Positions 49,578-61,810 of a DNA stretch of 64,000 nucleotides are shown here, piece after piece (positions within the stretch are counted from its first letter, which is position 1; each line of letters starts with the position of its first letter). The position numbers and the translations under genes are program-made. The stretch comes from Intoshia linei (lineage: Eukaryota; Orthonectida; Rhopaluridae), in assembly GCA_001642005.1 (NCBI GenBank), contig LWCA01000004.1, positions 1 to 64,000 on the forward strand, in the 5' to 3' direction. The notes under the pieces were generated by a model that worked only from the letters and a program-made list of their open reading frames with translations, searched no databases and had not been told where the DNA came from.

Positions 49578-50375
49578 ATGAAAAGAATGAAAAACACATT
49601 GATACACATTTTACTAGTTTTTCTAATGTTTAGAAGCACTTACAATATTGACTATACACCGTTATTGAAATCGATATATCAGATAAATTTGCCGTGTTTC
49701 ATTATGGCTGGTTATAACTCTGTTACCATAAATGGTTTGGAAGCTAAAATCATCGGAAATTTTATGAAAAAGATGATTTCAATTTGTGCGATATATTTGG
49801 TAAAAACGCCATCTGATAATGTATTGACTATGCACAATGATATCTATAGCAATATTAACACAAAGTATTGTATAACATTTAACACTTTATATTTGGTTGG
49901 ACCATCATTATATGAACTTATTTCTTTTATTTATGCTAAATATTTCAATTTAGTATTGGTGGTTTTAAGTATACTTAATGATTTGCCAAAATTTGGAATA
50001 TTTGATATAGTCAATTATAGATTAATATTTATTTTTATTCAGTCAGCATACTCCATTTTTTTAAACATTTTTTTTGCTGTGACTAAGGTGAGTATTATTC
50101 CATTTGTAGTTTACATGGCCAGCTTGTTTTATGTTCCAATAGTCATGATTTACGATATAGCAGGCTCAATTATCAATACGGAATATACTAATGGCAGGTC
50201 TTTGAATAATTGTTTTGGTTCAAATCAAGATATCTTTTTGTGTGTGTTTAAAATACCTGATGTATCTGATTTAAAGGAAATTATTAAGCTAGAAATAGTC
50301 AAGTTTTTAAAGACGTTAGATATTTACATTATTTATGGAGTTATCGTCGAAAACAAAACTTTCTTTAAAATTTAA
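49578..50375 (+). CDS. Intronless orphan secreted or membrane protein, 265 aa
   Basis: An uninterrupted ORF from ATG 49578 has an N-terminal hydrophobic signal (IHILLVFLMFRSTYN). A central polar region follows, then hydrophobic stretches near residues 95-135 and 145-190. I recognise no family. Like the orphan at 21352-22392 it is intronless, begins with a signal peptide and carries a short xTPLLKS / GPLVKK motif after it. The two also share a K(I/L)xGN motif (EAKIIGN, ATKILGN). This may be distant kinship or chance. A likely polyadenylation signal AATAAA lies near 50644. An alternative start is the Met at codon 4. Confidence 0.55.
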   Translation: MKRMKNTLIHILLVFLMFRSTYNIDYTPLLKSIYQINLPCFIMAGYNSVTINGLEAKIIGNFMKKMISICAIYLVKTPSDNVLTMHNDIYSNINTKYCITFNTLYLVGPSLYELISFIYAKYFNLVLVVLSILNDLPKFGIFDIVNYRLIFIFIQSAYSIFLNIFFAVTKVSIIPFVVYMASLFYVPIVMIYDIAGSIINTEYTNGRSLNNCFGSNQDIFLCVFKIPDVSDLKEIIKLEIVKFLKTLDIYIIYGVIVENKTFFKI

Positions 50376-52089
50376 TGTTAGTTTTGATTAAATTGTTTCC
50401 TTTTGTCTAATTTTTTTCAGTTTTGTGTTTTTATTTATTTATCTTCTATGCAGTATAGAAAACTGAAAATTGCAAGCATAATTCTGTATTGCATTATTTT
50501 AAAAACATTTATGCGTAGTTTTTTTAATTCAGAGGAATGTGTCTTTATTGATTAATTGATTAGACTATTTATTTCAACGAGAGTTTAATATACATTATCT
50601 CCCTGGTAGAATAATATATGCATGATGCTCTATAATTACAATAATAAATAAAAAAATTTTAATTAAAGTCAAATCATTTAAAATGTCAACACTGTCGGCA
50701 AGATAATGAATTACAAAATTGATAATGTACTCTAATATAGAAACAATTTAATCTAATATACTACAATACAATGTAAATGTGACAAAATTTTTTAACTAGT
50801 AACTTTGACTAGTAATCAAATGCTTACACAGTACTTTTTTTAGGTATAAAAAAATATTGTGCGTTGCAATTTTACATTAAACTTGATTTTTTGAAAAAAA
50901 TTTTAATGAAACAAGAATTCTTCACATCATTTATCTAGCGTAATATTGTAGTAGCGATTTTCCTTTATCAATGTAATTCGTGTTACAAATTAAAAGATAA
51001 TTCTGATGAGTGATCAACAATTTGCAGGCTTCAACAGACTTTTAAACAAATACTACAAAATTTCTACTCGGACATGTAAATAATCAATTCCTGATGCTAT
51101 TAAAAAACTGGAGTATTTTTTAAACAATCTGGTAAAATGTTCAATTAATATTGTTTATGCGTGCTAAACTAATACAAAATTTAAATTAATAATTTTATTT
51201 TATAATTGCTTGTGTATATAATTATCTTATTATCCAAAGGCATATTTAAATTAATTATAGCTAATCACGATGTACTCAAATTTTGATAAAATAAAATGCG
51301 GCATTATTATATCTTTCAAGTGAGCAATTGTTTGTATCGTTTATAAATTTGTTAATTATATTGTAATTACATATATAAATAGCTAAAGGTGTTTGTATTC
51401 AAATTAATCAAATTTATTGTAATTTTTCTGTCCATAAATATTGATTAATTATATTGCAGTAGTCGTTGAAATAAAGAACACCTTCTAATTTAGTTTTTTC
51501 ACTTTTTTTCATTAGGACTCACTTTGAAGCAATTAAAGCAAATTACAAAATATTAAACATTTTAAATTTTCTGAGTGCTTACTAAAAATTTTTATTATAG
51601 TATAAGAATTAATATAAAAACAAAATTGTCCAAGAAAAGCTGCAAATTTAAGAAAAAAAGCTGTTTTGGCACAAAAAAAATCTAATTTAATTGATCCACT
51701 GTGAAATGGTATATTGCCCGATTTAATTTTTCTTGGACGCTAGACGCACCGGCTGAGAAACGCCGCTCTAATTTAACACCTTTTTGATGTAAACACAAGT
51801 CCACAGCTTTCATTAATGATAATAAATATTGATGCTATTTTTATTAATTTTTCACTTGAGTTGAGACTTGAGTTCACACAATTGAGTAAAAACTGATCAA
51901 ACAAAATAAATGAGAATGTCAAATATTATTAACATATAAATGAGATTAAATCACTCTATTTATATTACTAAAATTGTATTGATTTATTTATAAATGTATT
52001 TTTTGTTTTATTTATAACCAGTAATACGTTTTTGGTAAAATATTTATTGAAAAATAATATTTGATGGAATGAACCTTTGTGGGTTAAAG
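50376..52089. other. Gene-free intergenic stretch
   Basis: AT-rich with no supported coding region or element. Bases 51715-51785 are locally GC-richer (CTAGACGCACCGGCTGAGA) but give no recognisable frame. Confidence 0.4.
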
Positions 52090-52247
52090 TAAAGTGGCCA
52101 GAAAAATACCTACTATCACTTTTAGTTTATTTGGTATAAATTTTAAGCCGAAAATTTTTATTCGTCATCATTAATAAGTAGTTTTGGCTTTACATTTAAC
52201 ACCAAATAAACTGAAATTGATAGTAAGTATTTTTTCTGGCCACTTTA
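52090..52247. mobile_element. TIR MITE, family TAAAGTGGCCAG, copy 2, with target duplication
   Basis: Ends are TAAAGTGGCCAGAAAAATAC and its inverted counterpart over about 28 bases. The flanking GTTAAAG occurs on both sides (52083-52089 and 52248-52254), a 7-base target duplication. It is 158 bp and non-coding. A third, half copy lies at about 54128-54205. Confidence 0.75.
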
Positions 52248-52381
52248 GTTAAAGCCTTCATGTGCTTGGTTTAACAAATACACTATATTGAATGAAATAA
52301 TGTTCATTTAAGAATGTTGTGAGACTGAAAAAATGCTTCCATCTAAAATTAAATTTAATTGAATCGAAAATGTAGTTGATA

Positions 52382-52713
52382 AAATCCTTATATAAAGTAA
52401 TTTACTTAAAAATGTATGTCTGTTTATTTATTTATTTGTTTGTTTGTTCCAGTTTATTTAAGAAAGTAAGACGAGTCGAGTTTTAAAACCTCCATATTGT
52501 TTTTACGGTTTTTCGAGAGTGATGTTTTATCGCAAATTATATTTTTACAAAACCCGTCCTAGAATTATAAAAAGTATACAGTCTGATCAAGATTTTAAAA
52601 TCATTAAGAATATGATTATATTCAATTTCAAAATTTTTACTTAACGGCCAAAATCACAAATAAACAAACCCTTTTTAGTAAAAATTATAAAAGTCCTAGA
52701 ATTTTATACAACA
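52382..52713 (+). mobile_element. 5' part of a Helitron-like copy, second subfamily
   Basis: From about 52387 it reads TCCTTATATAAAGT and the TTTGTTTGTTTGTTCCAGTTTATT block, followed by interior similar to 42420-42700. It is interrupted by the minus copy starting at 52714. Confidence 0.5.
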
Positions 52714-53056
52714 CTAGGTTGACTGTTATGTACTACGTACAAACAGCACCTAGCTCTGCCGAGGCCACATTTTTATTATACCGAAAAAATAAATTTACGC
52801 TGAAAATCTAACTTAAAAATTTCAACTAAATTCAAATTAAATTCTCCAACTTGTTTGATTTTCAAAAAGAAGGATAATGAGGGTTTTTGATCCGTAAGAT
52901 GTGAAATTGGAAGGTTGAAATTTATCTTATTATACGTCCCAGAAAAAACTGTAATTGAAATGTGGATCTTTAAAAAATTATAAGACTGGTAGTTATTTCA
53001 ATAAAGTGGTAAACACACACAAACAAAAATCGCGTAGCATATTATATAAGTTAAGA
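52714..53056 (-). mobile_element. Compact Helitron-like element with both ends, 343 bp
   Basis: On the minus strand: 5' TCTTAACTTATATAAT after A at 53056, and 3' hairpin TGTACGTAGTACA, 11 bases, then CTAG followed by T at 52714. It is the clearest minimal copy for defining both termini. Confidence 0.7.
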
Positions 53057-53517
53057 TACATTATGGGATAGTTTTTAAAATTATGAGCATTATTATAAAT
53101 GGTAACCTCAAAAAAATCATTTTCACGTCAAAAAAACCTGATTACCCTTTTTTAAAATGAAAACAGCCCTAAAATTTTAATAAAAATTACAGATGATACA
53201 TTGATATACAGTTAACACACACTAAAAATTTCAATCTGACAAAGTGACGCTTTCACGGTCAAAAAAGAAATTTAGTATTCATTTTAGTTAATCTGTAATT
53301 TAAACTATTTATGACAATTTTTTGGATTTACTGTTTTTACTTTATTTTTAAGATTATACAATTATTCTCTAATAAATTTAAAAAGTGGGATCATAGAATT
53401 GTTTTTAAAATTCATTACACAAATGTTAACAAAATAAAATTAAGTGGGAATAATTCACTTTTAATTAAAAGATAACGTAAAATGACCGGTCCGTGGTAAA
53501 AAAAATATCAATTATTA

Positions 53518-53870
53518 TCCTAACTTATATAATATGCTACGCGATTTTTGTTTGTGTGTGTGTTCCACTTTATTGAAATAACTATCAGTCTTAGAATTTT
53601 ATAAAGTTTACATTTCAATTACAGTTTTTTCCGGGACGTATAATAAGATAAATTTCAACCTCCAATTTTACATCTTACAGGTCAAACCCTGTTGTCTCTC
53701 TTTTTGAAGAGCAAACGAGTTGGAGAATTTAAAAAAATATATCAATTGTCCTTCTTTTTGAAATCAAACGAGTTGGAGAATTTAAAAAAAGTATAGTTTT
53801 TTTCGGGACATATAATAAGATAAATTTCAACCTCCCAATTTCACATCTTACGGGTCAAAAACCCCGATTG
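53518..53870 (+). mobile_element. 5' part of a Helitron-like copy, sharing 256 identical bases with 26041-26296
   Basis: It begins TCCTAACTTATATAATATGC after A. Bases 53610-53865 match 26041-26296 without a difference, while the preceding ~90 bases differ at many positions. It breaks off near 53870 in unrelated sequence; no 3' terminus is present. Confidence 0.7.
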
Positions 53871-54127
53871 TACATTATAAAGATAAATAAATTATATGAG
53901 TTTGGCCCTTAATAATTATTTTACCCCCTGGCTGAAAATCCTATACTCGTCACTGCCACCCTGCTGTAGAAGAACCAATTCGTTACACCGGTCAGTAGAA
54001 TTCTTAAATAGGCGTTTTGTTAAATTTTCAAAATGTTTACTTGCCTACTGTACAAAAATATTTATAAAATTTCTTGTTGCTTACACTTTGGGCTAAAGTT
54101 TAGCATCGACGTCATCTTCAACTACGA

Positions 54128-54205
54128 TAAAGTGGCCAGAAAAATACGTACTATCACTTTTAGTTTATTTGGAATGAATTTTAAGCCAAAAATTTTTACG
54201 GTGTA
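54128..54205 (+). mobile_element. Half copy of the TAAAGTGGCCAG MITE
   Basis: TAAAGTGGCCAGAAAAATAC followed by TACTATCACTTTTAGTTTATTTGG-like sequence matches the left half of the 52090 copy. The right end is missing. Confidence 0.6.
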
Positions 54206-54593
54206 ATTTTAACAACACATTGTAAACATTGACATTGAGCATTGGTTCTCAAAAATTTTAAATCTACATTTACAATTTATGTGGTCCATTTTTATGAATT
54301 CTAGAAATTTTGCATGATTACATATTGAATTGCTTAACGCTATTTAAACTAGTGCCGCATTAAGGGTATTGGGTACGAAGAAATCATTTACAAAACACTT
54401 AAAATTTTAAAAATAATTACTTTATTACTAAAATTCACTATTAAAACCAAAAACATTAAAATTAAATTGTTTCACATTTTCTATTTTACATTTATTGTGT
54501 CCGATCGGTTAAGAGGTAATTAAACAGTTCTTCATATTATTTGATACGATACTTTTTTTAAATAACTAAATATAAGGCTTGAATAGTTTAAAT

Positions 54594-54764
54594 CAGGGAT
54601 CGGCAACTTTGTGCGTCTTGTGGGCCACTTTATTATATCAAAAAATTATACGGGTCACGTTTTTTAAAATTTAAAAATAAATAATTTACATATTTATTGA
54701 AAGGGCCACCAAAATTAATCTGTGGGCCATTTTTGGTCTGCGGACCATTGTTTGCCGACTCCTG
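54594..54764. mobile_element. hAT MITE with perfect 8-base target duplication
   Basis: Ends CAGGGATCGGCAA and TTGCCGACTCCTG are inverted repeats. The identical 8-base flank GTTTAAAT occurs at 54586-54593 and 54765-54772. It is 171 bp with no ORF; the interior includes GGGCCACTTT and GGGCCATTTTTGGTCTGCGG. Confidence 0.85.
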
Positions 54765-54772
54765 GTTTAAAT

Positions 54773-55940
54773 TGATCAAAATTAATTGAGATTTAGCGTG
54801 AAGATTGAGATAAAATTTTACTTGAAAATTACTAAAATTGTACTACATACATGTATTATCTTTTGAGATTATGATTCTTAATCTTTAAAAAATACAAGAT
54901 AATTATATAAAGTTAAATCTGAACAAGGACGGTTAAAATTTAAAAATTTAAATAAATACTAGCCAAATAATTAAATAATTTATTAGTTAGAAAATAGTAA
55001 AATAAACGCATGATTCAACCAAAGAAATTAATAACTAGGATAATTATTTATAAAATACACAAAATGATCGGTAAAACTATTAATGTTTGTTTGTAGCTGG
55101 AATCAAACAAGTACTTGACGTCGTAAGTGATTAAAATCAAAATGCATTTAATCCATGTAATCTTCTTTGGATAAATAGTTTATTCCTATCCTCTTAATTA
55201 ATTAATTTTCAAATAACGAGAATATTGTAATCCGATTTGTTAATTAAATTTAATTTTTAATTTTTAACATTATAATAACTAATAATCTGTAAATAATTTA
55301 ACATGAAAAATTAAATATACAAATTGAAAGTTTAGAAATAAACCATATATGAATGTAATATACAATAATATATTATTGTATAAATTATATTCAAATTTTT
55401 AAGGTGAGTAACTGCAAACTTGATATAATAAAATAAAAACTTGTAAATTTTAGCCAAAAATGAGTTAAAGAATTTAAAATAAGTATAAATCCGTTAAAAC
55501 AAAAACTTGATTAATGTAGACATATAAAGTTTAAACACTAATTTTGATATAAATAATTAAAAACATTAATATGCAAATTAAACATCAAATTTTGACGACT
55601 CAACAAAAATTTATTTTAAATACTTGGAGTAAAATTATAATTGGTACACTAGCTAGAAATAAATGTGTAGATTGTATAAACCAAATCAAGCAATATTAGC
55701 TATCAAGAACCAATCAATATACTATAATTAATGTTGTAATGAATAAGGCTATTGGATTAACAATTAATCTTTAATTTTAGTACTAGCCCACATTCAGTGG
55801 ATGTAAATAATTATTATAATATTCATATGACTTGGAATGAAAATTTAATTCATTTATTAATGAGTTTATGAATTGTATATTACTTTACATTTAAAATATT
55901 TTTTATCTTTATTTTACTTTTTAAATCAAAAGTTATAAAT
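54773..55940. other. Upstream region of the Pitx-like gene
   Basis: AT-rich; no element or gene is recognised. It should contain the gene's promoter and 5' UTR but no clear motif stands out. Confidence 0.35.
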
Positions 55941-58900
55941 ATGAGTCACAATAAAAATGAAATGAATAATATTAATCATGGCGATGATCAAGTCCAAGAT
56001 GGTAATCAAGAAGGTATATTGGAAAATTCTACCTCTAACACAACCTCAGCTTCCAAAATCTCAATGCCTAAGAGAGTTCGAACACATTTCAATGCCTATC
56101 AATTGGGACAACTGGAATCCATTTTTTGTAGGAATAGATATCCTAATCAACATACTAGATCATGTATTGCCGATAGTATTCATCTTTCAGAGCCTAAAAT
56201 TCGGGTATTTTTATTTATTTATAGTATCATCTGATAAAGGGTGTATTTAGACCAGGGGTGCACAATATGCGGCCATGGGTAATCCATGTGATCATAATGC
56301 AATATATCATTTTACTTCAAATTGAAAAGTTTAAATCAAATTTTATTCAATATTTGTATCAAAGTTACATTTTTGACTTTGGCCACTTTCTCAAAATGGA
56401 TTTAAATTTTCTCAGTGTCAAATTAAATTTTGTGCAGCTTGGTTTTTTATTTTGTGGTTGGATTAAGAAGTTCTTTCTAAAATCGGAATTTTTAAGTTGA
56501 TTTTTACATGAAGGCTGTAAATTGTATTTTTTATTAACAATTATTTCAAAGTAAATATTATTACATTTTATTGATGGTGGGATAAAAGTGGGATTTTTAA
56601 AATAATAATTTAGCGGTCGTTTAGACTTTGGGATAAAATCCCAACATGTGGCAACTCTGCAATAATCATTATTGACATGTCAATAATGTACTTTACAAAA
56701 ATAAACTATTTTTTTAATTTTGCCAGCAATGTAAGTTACCAGGTAAAACCTTTGATTATCAGTGATGACCAAACCAAATAAATTTTTTGTAAAATGATGA
56801 CTTTATTTTTCTAAATTGAGCATTTAAAAACATTTTTGTTTCAAATTTAAACTCCAAGTGCAAACCTGTGAATAGGTGGCTAAGAGTATACGGAATTATG
56901 CATTGGTTGCGAAAAAATGTCCATATTAATTTTTTATTTCTGTGGCTTCGAGCATGGTAGGTTCAGCTCTGCTGACATCAGTAATGATCAAAAAAATTAG
57001 ATTATTTATGTCAACCATTCTCAACTGGGTCCATAGCAGATTTTTTGGGAGTCCATGAAAAATTTTATAGTTAAATTAAATAAAATAAAGAGAAAAATGA
57101 TATTTCCGCAATGATAGTGATTATTTCTAATTAAAGCCAACTAATTTAATGTTTATTTTTCATTAGGACTAAATTTAACATTTAGTGAATATACATTATA
57201 TTATATTACATGTATATTAAATACTCAATATAAAATTAAAAACAATAATACTATATAAATTATATAATATAACTAGCTTAACTTTGTATTTGTATGGGTA
57301 TGTGTACTTCGTACAAACATCAGCTAGCTCTGCCAATGTGGATTTTTTAATTTTAAGACGGATTTTGAATTTTGAAAGACAAAAAGTGTATGATCTTAAA
57401 AAGAATCAAATTATAGTTAAAAACGTAAAAAATTGTCATAAAAACATGAATCCCAGAAAAAATGAAATTTTAAATACCTGTAGTACATAGTTTATAGTAT
57501 ATAGTTTTTATCTATTATGCATTTCGGATAAAGAAATGGTCCTTAAACTTGTTTCATCATGGACCGATTGTCAAAAAGTTCAATTTTTAGGGATGCTAAT
57601 GATTTTCAAAAGTATCCAAGATTTATGCTTATAAAATTTTACGATTTTTCATTTTTAAAACAATGGTAATTTGGGGTTTTGATTATGAAGATGTAAGTTT
57701 CCGAGGCTTAGATTTACGACAATGTTAATGACTTTCAAACACGTTTCAGAATATATTTTTTTTAATTTTAGAGCTGATTTTATTTTTATAATAATAAAAT
57801 TGTATTTTTGACCTTGAATAACTCAAATTCGGGAAATGACATTTGCGATGCTGCATCTCACCTTTTTGACTCATTTTCGATCACTCTTGAAAAACTATTA
57901 GCAAGTGGGGCTTTTAAATAAACGGTAACACATACGGTACATTTTATATAAATAAAGAATGGGATCACCTTTTGAAACTATTATAATAAAAACCAAGATA
58001 ATTGTGTAATACACAATGTGTATTTCATCCAGACTTCAACCAGATAATAATGAACGTTATAAATTCAATATACAACCAACTAAAATAATTTTTTTAATAA
58101 ATGTATTGTCTTGGGGCTAAAAAAGTTTTTTAGAAAGAATTATATATTTTGTTAGTAATTATTTCATACACATCAATAAAACTATTTTTTCATTTAATTT
58201 AATTTTTTCCTACTAACGTGTTAAGCATCATAGCTTATGACGGTTACGAAAATTTTTTATTTTACAATTGGTTCACTGTCAAAAAAGTTTGAGAAACACT
58301 GATGAAAACAATGAACTGGAAACTAGCTTGTTAACACATGGAAAAAATGCTTTATTTATACCAATTTTTACCGTAGATGAGAGATTTTCGTCAGTTAATG
58401 TGTTTCTGTAAATTTTTTTCGTTAATTTCATAGATAAGAATAATTGCTCGCATACCCATGTAGAGACAAATATAGCTACAATTTTAATTTCGAATTTTAT
58501 CACATTATTAAATAATTTCGGAAAGTAGCGATAAAATTTAAACAGGCTAATTTCGTCAAATTTATTTTTTTGTAATTTTTTGAATTTGATTATATCGCCA
58601 GTTTTAACACCCATTAGGGTTACATATTTGTATAGTTCAATATCTTTAACTATCAAATTCAGACATTTTGAATTTTTCATTAAGACATGATATAAATTCA
58701 CATATTGGCTCAGAGGTTTGTTTTGTTATGAATATTTTAGCAGACTGTAAAAATCGAAATCGTATATGTTTTGAGTTCGATTGGCCATAGTTTTTTTAAT
58801 TTTTGAAAAATTAGTTCGGTCAGCGATGTTAAGATGATTACAAAATATAATACATATTAACGTCGTCGATTACGGACTAAAATTGGCGAGTTCTTCCTTC

Positions 58901-60160
58901 GTCATTATAATTCTATCCTGGATATTTTTATTAAATGGTTCTGTATTCATTGTTCAAGATCGGTTTTTTAAAATTAATGTTCGTATGATAAAACTATAAT
59001 TTTAATTTGATATGGCTTGCATGTATTAATATTTATAAAAATGTATTAATGCAAATTTATAATTAATTGTTAATTGTCATTATTTAATAATCATGATTTT
59101 AATCATATCTCTGATCTAATTTAGGTCTGATACTGATAAACTGTTCAATTTGGAATATTTAATAATATAAATATTATATATATAAATATACGAAGTCGCG
59201 GCGGGTCGCACTTAAATTTGAAACGGGCCGCTAGTTTGACACGGCTGCTTTAAATAAAATGTAATGGCCGATATATGGTGAAACAAGTTTGAAAACCACT
59301 CCTTAGATCAGTGGCCACCAAACTACGACCCGCGATTACAAATCTACTAAAAATGCACTGGTGATATCTTACAAATTATAATTTGTAAATATATAATGTA
59401 ATTATATATATGATAATTATCATTTATCATCGACTTGTCATTTCTAAATAATGAGAATCTTATTAATTCATTAACTTAAACTTTAAATAGTAATTTAAAA
59501 TACCTTTATGTATATTTGGCATGTGGCTCACGGATTTTTTTTAGTTATTCCGGTCCCATGTCAAAAAGGTTGGTGGTCACTGGTTTAGATGATTGGTAAT
59601 AGTGGATAGTAGCATTTATGTAAAATTTTATTAAGATTGAATTTATTTTTTGGTAGAATTAACAAGTTCGCGGAAGAGCTATCTGCTGTTTGTACCAAGC
59701 ACATAACAGTCAAGCTAGTTACTTTATATAATTAAAAATTAATTAATTAAACTTAAAATAGGTTTGGTTCAAAAACAGACGAGCAAAATGGCGTAAAAAC
59801 GAAAGAACAATATTGAACCATCAAAAAATAAGTCAAACATTCGAAGAAGCTGAAAAGGCGTTACATTATTCTCGAATGCAATTTCCAATTAATAATATGG
59901 GAGTTGATTTAGCTATGCAAACAAATTTATATAATCAACATCATTTACAACATCCAATGTTGCAAAGACTTCAAAATGGATATTCAATTTCAAATTTACC
60001 TTATCTTAATGATTTTCATAATCGAAATTTAGAAAGTTTTTGCAGTAATTATCCACAACATTTAACAAAATATTATTCCTATCAAAATCATAACCAGAAA
60101 AATGACGAGAATGTTAAAAATTGTAATTGTGAATCTTTATTCAAATACCCTTATAGTTAA
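55941..60160 (+). CDS. K50 paired-like homeodomain protein, Pitx-like, divergent
   Basis: Two exons, 55941-56204 and 59762-60160, join in phase 0 to 220 aa. The homeodomain (about residues 44-103) runs KRVRTHFNAYQLGQLESIF, CRNRYPNQHTRS, LSEPKIR|VWFKNRRAKWRKNER. The intron lies between positions 46 and 47, the classic site of paired-class genes. Lys50 (WFKN) places it with Pitx, Otx and Gsc; RNRYP and KWRKxER favour Pitx. The N-terminal 40 residues are acidic and Asn-rich. The C-terminus is rich in Asn, His, Tyr and Gln and shows no OAR motif, unlike typical Pitx. The protein is also shorter. It is a nuclear DNA-binding regulator by family. The 3.5-kb intron holds at least four transposon fragments. 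Confidence 0.82.
57273..57960 (-). mobile_element. Helitron-like copy in the Pitx-like intron
   Basis: CTAG at 57273-57276, the hairpin variant TGTACTTCGTACA near 57303 and GCTAGCTCTGCC mark the 3' end on the minus strand. The other side ends near 57960 in TTATATAAA sequence resembling the second subfamily's 5' end. No ORF of its own is supported. Confidence 0.5.
58279..58701 (-). pseudogene. hAT-derived transposase C-terminal remnant
   Basis: The 140-residue minus-strand frame contains IVAIFVSTWVCEQLFLSMKL followed by YRNTLTDENLSSTVKI. It resembles the STYLCExxFSxMKxxKSxxRxxLTDExLxxxLRI end of hAT-derived proteins such as GTF2IRD2- and ZBED5-like genes. The catalytic upstream part is not present in the window, so it is a dead fragment in the intron of the Pitx-like gene. 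Confidence 0.7.
59255..59718 (+). mobile_element. 3' part of a Helitron-like copy split by a hAT MITE
   Basis: It ends at CTAG (59715-59718) followed by T, with the degenerate hairpin TGTACCAAGCACA upstream. The last exon of the Pitx-like gene begins only 43 bases further on, so the 3' end abuts the branch/acceptor region. Confidence 0.6.
59309..59582. mobile_element. hAT-type MITE nested in a Helitron-like copy
   Basis: Ends CAGTGGCCACCAAAC and GTTGGTGGTCACTG are inverted repeats. The flanks CCTTAGAT and GTTTAGAT are a decayed 8-base duplication. Immediately outside on both sides is Helitron family sequence (GAAACAAGTTTG...CACTCCTT and GATTGGTAATAGTGGATAG), which becomes continuous if the MITE is skipped. 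Confidence 0.75.
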
Positions 60161-61810
60161 TTATCACTGTTATCAGTTATTGTAAATTATAATAAAATAT
60201 ATTTATCAGATAAATTATTCTGTTATTCATTATCGATTTTTTACAGTAAGCTTTGGTTAGGTTAAAAAGTATGCAAGATGTATCGACTAATGAGAATTCG
60301 GTCGGAATTCACCGAAAAAATCAAATATTGTATTCAGATTGAAAATTAACCCAATTTTATTATGCTCCTCATGCTTTCAAGGAATTGTATAAGGATACAA
60401 TTCTCGGTCAAAATTAAAATCATTAAAATTAAGAATATTTACATTTTTCGGAATTTTACATATTTTACCTGCCAAATGTCATAACCCCTCGGGAGTTTTG
60501 ACGATGTGCAGTCCATAATTATGTAAAAATAACAATAATACATGATGTTAATGTTTATCCTATACTGAACTAAAAATTTAATACCTTGATAATTTCATCT
60601 TTTCAAATGTAAATTAATAATAAAATGTATATGTACAATAATGACACCCCCTAACTAATTTTATAAGCTAATAAATAAGTTATAATTTCATTTTTATTCA
60701 AGGTAGCTTGACAGTTTAAAGTTTAAACGGTATATGACACATTGTCGTAATTATGGAAATTTACAATGGGTCACAGTTCGTGACATGACATTATAACATC
60801 AAAATAGTAGTGATTACTTTTCTTGGTAAATTGAAATGGAAATAATCAATTGGAAAGTTAATTTTGATATACATTTGCGTTGTAAATTCGGTGAATTTCA
60901 AATAATCATTTATTATAATACTGACATAATATTATTGACAGCAATTTTATTATATTTAATAATTATATTAGTTTTCGGTCTATACTAACACGCAATATCG
61001 TGTTGCACCCATCTGTTTATTAATCAATATGACTTTCATAATAAACAAAACTATAACTTAAACTTCTGTGTTATATATTTTTTTAATCTAAAGAGCTACT
61101 TTTCCTCGAAAAAAAAAAGTAATTTGAATGATTTGATTAGACCTTGTCAAATTAAAAGCAGTAAAGTATCACATTGAGTCTAATTATAATTATAAAAATA
61201 TATAATTCAAATTAAAACAAATTGTGCAAAACATGAAAATGAATACTGAATCTTCATTTAAACATGGAATTTCAAAAATCAAATAAAGGCTGAGATGTTT
61301 AAATGGAATTTTCAAATAAATTATCAAAATAACATTCAAAAGTTAAAAATTTCTAGACAAAAATCAAATTTATAAAGTATATTCGTAATTTCATTCTATG
61401 ATAAAAGTGATGTAAACAATAAAAAAGTTGATAAAAAATTCAATATATTGATTAAACTGCAGTGACTATTCTATCACCTTATCATATAGAAAATGTACAC
61501 GATATTAAAAGTGCATGTTGAGAGGTCAAACATAGTAATAATTACGAATTTAATTAATAGTGAAAGCCAGTATATAATTTTTGCAATATTGTCAATATCT
61601 ATAAATAATGTAGTTATTATACATTAATAAATTATAATTTAATTGATTAACAAATAACGTGTCCACCTCAAATTATGTAGGTAACAAAAATTTTTCCAAT
61701 AATATTTACAGTAATCTGAATTAATACATATTTTGCTAACAAATTTAAAAAGAAATGCAATAAATTATAATCTTTATTAACTGGAATAAATGACAATTTA
61801 GCATCTTGGT
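60161..61810. other. Gene-free intergenic stretch
   Basis: An AATAAA near 60191 can serve as the Pitx-like polyadenylation signal. No element or coding region is recognised. Confidence 0.4.

Noticed and set aside
57284-57490. 68-codon plus-strand frame
   Set aside because: Entirely within a non-coding Helitron-like copy.
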